From NCBI RefSeq assembly GCF_049276915.1, contig NZ_JBASXK010000117.1:1-11545 (forward strand): DNA of 11,545 bases, written 5' to 3'. Numbering within the stretch: position 1 is the stretch's first letter; every line of letters starts with the position of its first letter. A model generated the notes under the pieces. It was not told the origin of the DNA, made no database searches, and saw only the letters and a list, made by a program, of their open reading frames with translations. Origin of the DNA: Aestuariivita sp049276915. GTDB taxonomy: Bacteria > Pseudomonadota > Alphaproteobacteria > Rhodobacterales > Rhodobacteraceae. Below are positions 6,151-11,545 of this stretch, piece after piece. The position numbers and the translations under genes were made by a program.

Positions 6151-6567
6151 ATGACCGCAGATCAGATCATCGAAACGCTTGACCTCAGCCCCCATCCCGA
6201 AGGCGGCCATTACCGCCAGACATGGATCGCCGACAATGCGGGCCGCCCCTCGGGCACCTGCATCTATTTCTTGCTGCGTGACGGGGAAAGCAGCCATTGG
6301 CATCGCGTGGATGCCACCGAGATCTGGCTCTACCATTCTGGCGCGCCTCTGATTCTGTCGCTCAGCGCCCATGATGATGGCCCTGCCGAGGATCATCTGC
6401 TCACGCCGGACCTGACTGAGGGCCGCCCCCAGATTATCGTGCCTGAAGGCCATTGGCAGGCCGCGCGCACGACGGGCGCGTACACGCTGGTCAGTTGTAC
6501 GGTTTCTCCCGGGTTTCAGTTCGAGGGCTTTACACTGGCCCCGGCGGGTTTTGACATTCCGCGCTAA
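6151..6567 (+). CDS. cupin superfamily protein, DUF985/cupin_5
   Basis: This 138-residue protein has the pattern of the cupin_5 (DUF985) family, small beta-barrel proteins related to yeast YML079w. The N-terminal HPEGGHYRQTW (15-25) leads into the barrel. It is followed by IYFLLRDGESSHWHRVDATEIWLYHSG, whose two closely spaced histidines and glutamate could bind a metal or sugar-like ligand. The end is VSCTVSPGFQFEGFTL, another family hallmark. No enzyme activity is firmly established for the family. An open frame reaches back to 5827, but it is antisense to the oxidoreductase; the family's N-terminus begins at the ATG at 6151. It lies 45 bp upstream of the desaturase on the same strand and may share a transcript with it. 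Confidence 0.88.
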   Translation: MTADQIIETLDLSPHPEGGHYRQTWIADNAGRPSGTCIYFLLRDGESSHWHRVDATEIWLYHSGAPLILSLSAHDDGPAEDHLLTPDLTEGRPQIIVPEGHWQAARTTGAYTLVSCTVSPGFQFEGFTLAPAGFDIPR

Positions 6568-6612
6568 AGTTGTTCTGGCAAGCCGCGCATCTATCCTCCA
6601 GACTTGGTGCCA

Positions 6613-7500
6613 ATGGATCATGTGGCCTATCTCAAATCGCTTCCTGATGAGGAAAAGGCGCGTCTGAGCGAGCGCTCGGACAAGATCGGATTGCGCCATC
6701 TGGCACTGTATCTGAGCGCATGTGTTCTAAGTGCGCTCGGGATCATGCTGGCACTACCCGGCTGGCCGGTCTTGATCGGTGTATTGGGCATTTTGCTGTC
6801 GTTTCTCTTTACGCTGGCCCATGAATGCACCCACCAAACGCCCTTTCGCACCCGATGGATCAACGAAGTTGTCGGCCTGCTGAGCAGTGGTGTGATCGGT
6901 ATGTCATTTACATGGTTTCGCTATTTTCATCTGGCACATCACAAGTTTACCAATGACCCCGAGAACGACCCCGAACTTGTCGATGGGCCCCGTCCCGACA
7001 ATTGGCGCAGCTTCGTGATCTATCTGACGGGCTGGGGATACTGGTCGGGCAACGCGCGTGTTCTGGCCACGCTGGCCTTTGGCACGCCAAGCGCGCGCTA
7101 CCTGCCAGCCCGACAGATCCCACGCATGCGGCGCGAAGCGCGGATATTGCTGGGGATCTATCTTCTGTCCGTGTTGAGCCTTGGATTTTCGTCGATTCTG
7201 TTCTGGATCTGGATCTTGCCGCTGGTCCTGGGTCAACCTGTACTGCGGCTCTATCTGCTGGCCGAACATGGACGCTGCCCTCCAGTCGCAAACATGCTCG
7301 AGAATTCGCGCACGACATTCACCAACGCGCTGGTGCGCGCTCTTGCCTGGAACATGCCTTATCACGCCGAACACCACGCCTTTCCGAATGTGCCGTTCCA
7401 TCGCCTGCCCGATCTGCATCGGGACGTGGCTGCACATCTGAAGTCCACCTCGAAGGGCTATGCGGATTTCACCAGAACCTATGTGGCAAACCTGCGTTGA
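6613..7500 (+). CDS. membrane fatty acid desaturase family protein
   Basis: This 295-residue integral membrane di-iron enzyme has the three histidine clusters of the fatty acid desaturase/hydroxylase superfamily (PF00487 type): HECTH (70-74), HLAHH (106-110) and HAEHH (251-255), with a further conserved His219 in AEHGRCP. Hydrophobic helices lie at about 30-48, 52-69, 86-104, 178-197 and 196-217. It should insert a double bond or hydroxyl into an acyl or related hydrophobic chain, using O2 and an electron donor. The exact substrate is not readable, and carotenoid or other lipid substrates cannot be excluded. The start is uncertain: ATG at 6613, or in-frame GTG at 6607 or TTG at 6604, would change only three residues, and none has a clear ribosome site. 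The gene converges on anmK, with 39 bp between the stops. Confidence 0.88.
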   Translation: MDHVAYLKSLPDEEKARLSERSDKIGLRHLALYLSACVLSALGIMLALPGWPVLIGVLGILLSFLFTLAHECTHQTPFRTRWINEVVGLLSSGVIGMSFTWFRYFHLAHHKFTNDPENDPELVDGPRPDNWRSFVIYLTGWGYWSGNARVLATLAFGTPSARYLPARQIPRMRREARILLGIYLLSVLSLGFSSILFWIWILPLVLGQPVLRLYLLAEHGRCPPVANMLENSRTTFTNALVRALAWNMPYHAEHHAFPNVPFHRLPDLHRDVAAHLKSTSKGYADFTRTYVANLR

Positions 7501-7539
7501 CCCCGAACCGGATCGATGCATCTCATGCGACTTCCAGGC

Positions 7540-8655
7540 TCAGGGCCGGCTGATCGTACCTCCGCCGACCAAAGCGCGCACGCCGGTGGTCGACGGACCC
7601 GAGGTCGGCAAGCCGCGCAGAACACGCACGGCCAGATAGGCAAAAGCCTGTGCTTCCAGCATATCGCCATCCAGACCAACCGCCTCCACAGGTTCGACCG
7701 GGCAACCGGTCGACACGCTCAGCATCTCCATCAGGACCTTGTTCTTGCGCCCGCCACCGGTCACCAGCATGCGCTTGGGCGAGGTTGGCATATGCTCCAT
7801 CGCCTGTACGACGGCGGCCACGGACATGGCCGTGAGAGTGGCGACCGCATCCGCGTCCGAAAGCTCGCTCACAAGCTCGATCATCTCGGGAAAGTCATTT
7901 CTGTCCAGTGACTTGGGTGGCATTCTTGAGAAATACGGCTCTTGCAGAAACAGCTCAAGCGCTCCGGTGGCAACGGTGCCCCTCAGCGCCAATGCGCCGT
8001 CCACGTCCATTTCCTGCCCCAACCGCATTTGCATGAAATCATTGATCGGAGCATTCGCAGGTCCGGTATCAAAGGCCAGAAGCGCGCCCTCTTCTTCAGG
8101 GCCGTCAAACCTGGGGTCCACATAGGTGATGTTGCCGACCCCACCGAGGTTGAGAACGCACAAAGGCTCTGAAGCCCCGATCCATTTGGCGCAAGCGAAA
8201 TGGAAGAAGGGGGCAAGCGGCGCGCCCTCTCCCCCAAGGCGCACATCATCCGAGCGGAAATCCCACACCACAGGACAGCCCAAGGCATCCGCAAGAGCAG
8301 CTCCGTTGCCAACCTGCAGCGTGCCCTTGCCCCGGGGATCATGAGCCAGAGTTTGCCCATGAAACCCGACGATATCCGGGGTTTCGAATTCGCCAAGAAG
8401 CGCAATATGCGCCGCATCAACCACCACGCCGGCCCGGGTAACCGGATCGCCCAGCCATTGACCAAGACCGGCACGCAGCACAGAGCGTTCAGCCTCGCCA
8501 TAGGGTCGATAGGCACTGGCACCAAACGCGGATATGCGCTCACCATCCGTGTCAAGGATCGCCGCGTCCACCCCATCAAGCGACGTCCCGCTCATGGCGC
8601 CAAGTGCGCGCATGACCTTGCCCCCACCGCGCGTTGCCCCACCAGCCTTATTCAT
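7540..8655 (-). CDS. anmK: anhydro-N-acetylmuramic acid kinase
   Basis: AnmK opens the 1,6-anhydro ring of anhydro-MurNAc, released from recycled peptidoglycan, and phosphorylates it to MurNAc-6-phosphate in the cytoplasm. The 371 residues match the family (E. coli 369). Visible motifs are GAMSGTSLDGVDAA (19-32, phosphate binding), GFHGQT (97-102), NLGGVGNITYV (169-179), LAFDTGPANAPIND (193-206, with the likely catalytic Asp196) and the C-terminal VTGGGRKN (298-305). I chose the start at 8655 because AAAGGA (minus strand, complement of 8663-8668) lies 7 nt upstream. An ATG at 8613 (residue 15) is a possible shorter start. No murQ or amgK/murU neighbour is present in the window. It is divergent from tyrS by 63 bp. 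Confidence 0.95.
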   Translation of the reverse strand: MNKAGGATRGGGKVMRALGAMSGTSLDGVDAAILDTDGERISAFGASAYRPYGEAERSVLRAGLGQWLGDPVTRAGVVVDAAHIALLGEFETPDIVGFHGQTLAHDPRGKGTLQVGNGAALADALGCPVVWDFRSDDVRLGGEGAPLAPFFHFACAKWIGASEPLCVLNLGGVGNITYVDPRFDGPEEEGALLAFDTGPANAPINDFMQMRLGQEMDVDGALALRGTVATGALELFLQEPYFSRMPPKSLDRNDFPEMIELVSELSDADAVATLTAMSVAAVVQAMEHMPTSPKRMLVTGGGRKNKVLMEMLSVSTGCPVEPVEAVGLDGDMLEAQAFAYLAVRVLRGLPTSGPSTTGVRALVGGGTISRP

Positions 8656-8662
8656 GGCCTTT

Positions 8663-8668
8663 TCCTTT
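8663..8668 (-). promoter_or_regulatory. ribosome binding site deciding the anmK start
   Basis: The minus strand reads AAAGGA here, 7 nt before the ATG whose first base is 8655. This match to the anti-Shine-Dalgarno sequence favours the longer anmK start over the in-frame ATG at 8613. Confidence 0.6.
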
Positions 8669-8718
8669 GTGCTTTGCCCGCCTATAGATTGCCCCGCAAA
8701 TCAGACCCGAGGCAAGCC

Positions 8719-9966
8719 ATGACCTATCACCCCAAATCGGACTTCATGCATGTCATGATGCAGCGCGGCTTTCTTGCTGACTGCACCGATTATCAAGCCT
8801 TCGACGAGGCTCTGAGCAAGGGTGTCGTGCCGGGTTATATCGGCTTTGATGCCACTGCGAAATCCCTGCATGTGGGGTCGCTGATCCAGATCATGACGCT
8901 GCGCTGGCTGCAGAAAACCGGACATAAACCGATCACCCTGATGGGTGGAGGAACAACCAAGGTGGGCGATCCGTCTTTTCGCGCAGATGAACGGCCTCTG
9001 CTGACGCCTGATCAGATCGATGACAACATCGCGGGGATCAAACAGGTCTTTGCCAAATACCTCGATTACGACGACAGCCCCACGGGCGCGTTGATGCTGA
9101 ACAATGCCGAATGGCTGGATGATCTGAACTACCTCGATTTCCTGCGCGATATCGGGCGCCATTTCAGCGTCAACCGGATGCTGTCCTTTGAGTCGGTCAA
9201 GTCACGGCTGGATCGCGAACAGTCGCTGTCCTTCCTCGAGTTCAACTACATGATCCTGCAGGCCTATGATTTCCTGGAACTGAACCGCCGCTATGGCTGT
9301 CTGGTGCAGTTCGGCGGGTCCGATCAGTGGGGCAATATCGTGAACGGGATCGACCTGACCCGCCGTGTTCTGGAACATGAGATTTACGGCATGACCACGC
9401 CGTTGCTAACGACCTCCGATGGCAAGAAGATGGGGAAATCCGCCGATGGAGCCGTCTGGCTGAATGCCGAAATGCGCTCGCCCTATGAATTCTGGCAGTT
9501 CTGGCGCAATACGACAGATGCCGATGTGGGCCGGTTCCTCAAGCTCTATACCGAGCTGTCCCTTGATGAGTGTGAGCGTCTGAGCGCGCTGGAAGGATCA
9601 GAGATCAACGAGGCAAAGATCGTGCTGGCAAATGCCGTGACGGCTCTGTGCCATGGAGATGTGGCCGCGGCCACGGCAGAAGCCACCGCGCGCGAAGTGT
9701 TCGAGAAAGGCGGTGTCGGGGATGATCTGCCGACCCTGTCGCTCAGCAACGATGAACTGCCCATGTCCATCGTGCAGGCCATCGTGCGCGCCGGGCTTGC
9801 CAAATCCGGCAAAGAGGCCAAACGGCTGATCACGGAAAATGGAGCGCGTCTGGACGATGCCCCGCTGACCGATGCCGGGCTGATGCTGGATGCAGACGCA
9901 CTCGCCTCTCCGATCAAACTCAGCGCAGGCAAGAAACGCCATGCACTGGTGCAACTGGCCGGCTGA
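8719..9966 (+). CDS. tyrS: tyrosyl-tRNA synthetase
   Basis: TyrS charges tRNA-Tyr with tyrosine in two ATP-dependent steps. The 415-residue protein is a class I synthetase. Tyr40, Gly42 and Asp44 in GYIGFDAT form part of the tyrosine pocket, HVGS (51-54) is the HIGH-type motif, GGSDQWGNI (199-207) is the TyrS signature and KMGKS (237-241) is the KMSKS loop. An S4-type RNA-binding domain covers about 350-412 (AIVRAGLAKSGKEAKRLI onward). The open frame continues upstream to 8200, antisense to anmK. The true start is the ATG at 8719, because GAGG (8709-8712) lies 6 nt before it and the family N-terminus begins there. It converges with the ABC-F gene, with 112 bp between the stops. Confidence 0.98.
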   Translation: MTYHPKSDFMHVMMQRGFLADCTDYQAFDEALSKGVVPGYIGFDATAKSLHVGSLIQIMTLRWLQKTGHKPITLMGGGTTKVGDPSFRADERPLLTPDQIDDNIAGIKQVFAKYLDYDDSPTGALMLNNAEWLDDLNYLDFLRDIGRHFSVNRMLSFESVKSRLDREQSLSFLEFNYMILQAYDFLELNRRYGCLVQFGGSDQWGNIVNGIDLTRRVLEHEIYGMTTPLLTTSDGKKMGKSADGAVWLNAEMRSPYEFWQFWRNTTDADVGRFLKLYTELSLDECERLSALEGSEINEAKIVLANAVTALCHGDVAAATAEATAREVFEKGGVGDDLPTLSLSNDELPMSIVQAIVRAGLAKSGKEAKRLITENGARLDDAPLTDAGLMLDADALASPIKLSAGKKRHALVQLAG

Positions 9967-10006
9967 TCTTCACCCGGAATGCGACAGGCGCAGTAGCAGA
10001 TGATCA

Positions 10007-10024
10007 GGGATCTTTCACGATCCC
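10007..10024. other. hairpin between the convergent tyrS and ABC-F genes
   Basis: GGGATC (10007-10012) and GATCCC (10019-10024) form a perfect 6-bp stem with a TTTCAC loop, about 40 nt after the tyrS stop and 55 nt after the ABC-F stop. Neither strand has a T-tract after the stem, so a classical intrinsic terminator is not supported. It may help end or protect either transcript. The rest of 9967-10078 shows only shorter GC-rich inverted repeats and no gene. Confidence 0.35.
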
Positions 10025-10078
10025 CGGCGCTTGCCTGCGCGTCTCGAAGGCCGGTTCGCCCCTGCGGGCAAACAGCGA

Positions 10079-11545
10079 TCAGCCATTGGCCTTTTCTTCC
10101 AGAAGCAGCCATTCATCCTCGGCAGCGGCCAGCTTTTCCTGACGTTCCACCAGCGCCTCGGTCGCCTTCTTGAACTTCACCGGCTGTTGCGTAAACAGGT
10201 CCGGATCAGCCAACAGCCCCTCCAGCTTGCCAATCTCGGCCTCCAGCCGCGCAATCTCGGCCGGCAGCGCCTCAAGGCGATGCTTTTGGGTGAAACTCAA
10301 CCCGCGTACCGCCTTTTCGGATTTTGCCTTCTCGGCTTTCGGCTTGACGGCTTTGCCTGGCTCCCCGTCCGGCACAACACCCTTTTGCGCCTGGTAATCA
10401 CTCCAGCCACCCGCATAGAGCGTCGCCTGCCCGTCGCCCTCCATAGCGATCGTGGTCGCCGCCACGCGATCAAGGAAATCCCGGTCGTGGCTGACCAGCA
10501 GAACCGTGCCGTCATAATCCCCCAGCAGATCTTGCAACAGATCCAGAGTTTCAACATCCAGATCATTGGTCGGTTCATCCAGAACCAGCAGATTGGACGG
10601 CTTGGCCATCAGTTTGGCCAGCAAAAGGCGCGCCTTTTCACCCCCCGAAAGGGATCGCACAGGCGCACGCACCTGACGTTCATCAAAGAGAAACTCCTTG
10701 AGATAGCCGACCACATGTTTGGGTTGACCGCGCACCATCACCTGATCGGCCTTGCCCGAAACCCGCATCTCGGGATCGCCTGTCAGGCTGTCCCAAAGGC
10801 TGAGATCAGGAACAAGCTGTGCACGCGCCTGATCAAAAACCGCGACTTCCAGTCCGGTTCCAAGAGTGACGGTGCCGGCATCTGGGCTTTCCTGGCCCAA
10901 CAGAAGGCGCAACAAAGTGGTCTTGCCCACGCCATTGGGCCCGACAAAAGCCACGCGATCACCGCGCATCACGGTCAGCGAGAACGGCTTCAGAATGACC
11001 TTGTCCCCGAAAGCCTTCGAGATATCGCGCGCCTCGATCACCTTGCGGCCCGATTTTGGCCCCGCATCAAAGGCCAGGCTTGCCGTACCCTGCCGGGTAA
11101 TCTGTGCCGCCCGTTCCTCACGCAGCCCCTGCAGCGCACGCACGCGGCCCTGATTGCGCTTGCGCCGCGCGCTTATGCCTTCAACAGCCCAACGGGCTTC
11201 GGCCTTGATCTTGCGGTTCAGCTTGTGGCGCTGCATGTCTTCGTCTTCCCAGACCTTGTCCCGCCAGGCTTCGAAATCGCCAAAACCCTTTTCCTGGCGG
11301 CGCACGACACCGCGATCGATCCAGAGGGTCGCACGCGTCAAGGCGCGCAGAAAGGCGCGGTCATGACTGATCAGAACGAATCCCGCGCGGGTGCTGCACA
11401 ATTCATCCTCCAGCCAGCCAATCGCCTCGATATCCAGGTGGTTCGTCGGCTCATCCAGCAGCATCAGATCAGGCTCGCGCGCCATCAGCCCGGCCAGGGC
11501 CGCGCGTCGCCGCTCGCCGCCGCTGGCCGTCGCGACCGGCCGGTC
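10079..11545 (-). CDS. uup: ABC-F family ATPase, Uup type (5' end outside window)
   Basis: This is a soluble twin-ATPase ABC-F protein; the family acts on ribosomes or nucleic acids rather than in transport, and Uup has been linked to ribosome function and transposon excision. 488 residues are visible. The frame is open to the window edge, so the first Walker A is missing. In order from the edge: ABC signature SGGERRRA, Walker B LMLLDEPTNHLD, switch LISHDRAFL, a linker rich in basic residues, then the second ATPase with Walker A GPNGVGKTT, signature LSGGEKARL, Walker B LLVLDEPTNDLD and LLVSHDRDFLDR. After a Lys/Ala-rich stretch, a C-terminal coiled coil (LEALPAEIARLEAEIGKLEG and onward) matches the Uup C-terminal DNA-binding domain. 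That domain favours Uup over EttA, YheS or YbiT. The internal Met at 11485 is not the start. All nucleotide-binding motifs that can be seen are intact. Confidence 0.93.
   Translation of the reverse strand, partial: DRPVATASGGERRRAALAGLMAREPDLMLLDEPTNHLDIEAIGWLEDELCSTRAGFVLISHDRAFLRALTRATLWIDRGVVRRQEKGFGDFEAWRDKVWEDEDMQRHKLNRKIKAEARWAVEGISARRKRNQGRVRALQGLREERAAQITRQGTASLAFDAGPKSGRKVIEARDISKAFGDKVILKPFSLTVMRGDRVAFVGPNGVGKTTLLRLLLGQESPDAGTVTLGTGLEVAVFDQARAQLVPDLSLWDSLTGDPEMRVSGKADQVMVRGQPKHVVGYLKEFLFDERQVRAPVRSLSGGEKARLLLAKLMAKPSNLLVLDEPTNDLDVETLDLLQDLLGDYDGTVLLVSHDRDFLDRVAATTIAMEGDGQATLYAGGWSDYQAQKGVVPDGEPGKAVKPKAEKAKSEKAVRGLSFTQKHRLEALPAEIARLEAEIGKLEGLLADPDLFTQQPVKFKKATEALVERQEKLAAAEDEWLLLEEKANG

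Noticed and set aside
5836..6699. 287-codon minus-strand frame spanning the cupin gene and part of the oxidoreductase
   Set aside because: It is antisense to the cupin gene and out of frame with the oxidoreductase, so it is a shadow of both.
8678..8690. TATAGA as a -10 box for tyrS
   Set aside because: No -35-like hexamer is found 16-18 bp upstream and the match is only 4 of 6, so I did not list a promoter.
1..11545. CRISPR array, phage, toxin-antitoxin or defence system
   Set aside because: No regularly spaced repeats, and the genes are recognisable housekeeping or transport families with no defence or mobile module apart from the doubtful left-edge tail.

Overview
The window looks like chromosomal DNA from an alphaproteobacterium, most likely Rhodobacterales (Roseobacter group). 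The evidence is a high-GC coding style, a Mur-type member of the Fur family that lacks the CxxC zinc site, and compact, strand-alternating housekeeping genes. This placement is inference from protein character; no database search was possible.

Layout. Positions 1-332 hold the 3' tail of an unidentified gene, possibly the edge of an insertion sequence, followed by gene-poor DNA. Next come an endonuclease/exonuclease/phosphatase-fold hydrolase (333-1043, +) and a Fur/Mur metalloregulator (1188-1601, +). The regulator is preceded by a strong hairpin and a possible 12-residue leader ORF. An AbrB-family membrane protein (2655-1588, -) converges on the regulator and overlaps its end. A DMT/EamA transporter (2777-3646, +) and enolase (3714-4988, +) follow. 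A DAO-type FAD oxidoreductase (6059-4992, -) ends 3 bp from the enolase stop and is divergent from a DUF985/cupin_5 protein (6151-6567, +) and a membrane fatty acid desaturase (6613-7500, +). The last block is anhydro-MurNAc kinase anmK (8655-7540, -), divergent tyrosyl-tRNA synthetase tyrS (8719-9966, +) and an Uup-type ABC-F ATPase (11545-10079, -), which runs off the right edge without its N-terminus.

Functional picture. These are mostly independent housekeeping functions: glycolysis (eno), translation (tyrS, the ABC-F protein), cell-wall recycling (anmK), metal regulation (mur), lipid modification (desaturase) and two membrane proteins of unknown substrate. Strand changes are frequent and convergent gene ends are very tight (14-bp overlap, 3-bp gap, 39-bp gap). 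Transcripts must therefore often run into antisense territory or end inside neighbours.

I see no CRISPR array, tRNA, rRNA, phage module, toxin-antitoxin pair or defence system, and no convincing undescribed multi-gene system. The least explained signals are non-coding: the hairpin, repeats and leader ORF before the Mur gene, two adjacent hairpins before eno, and the left-edge tail.
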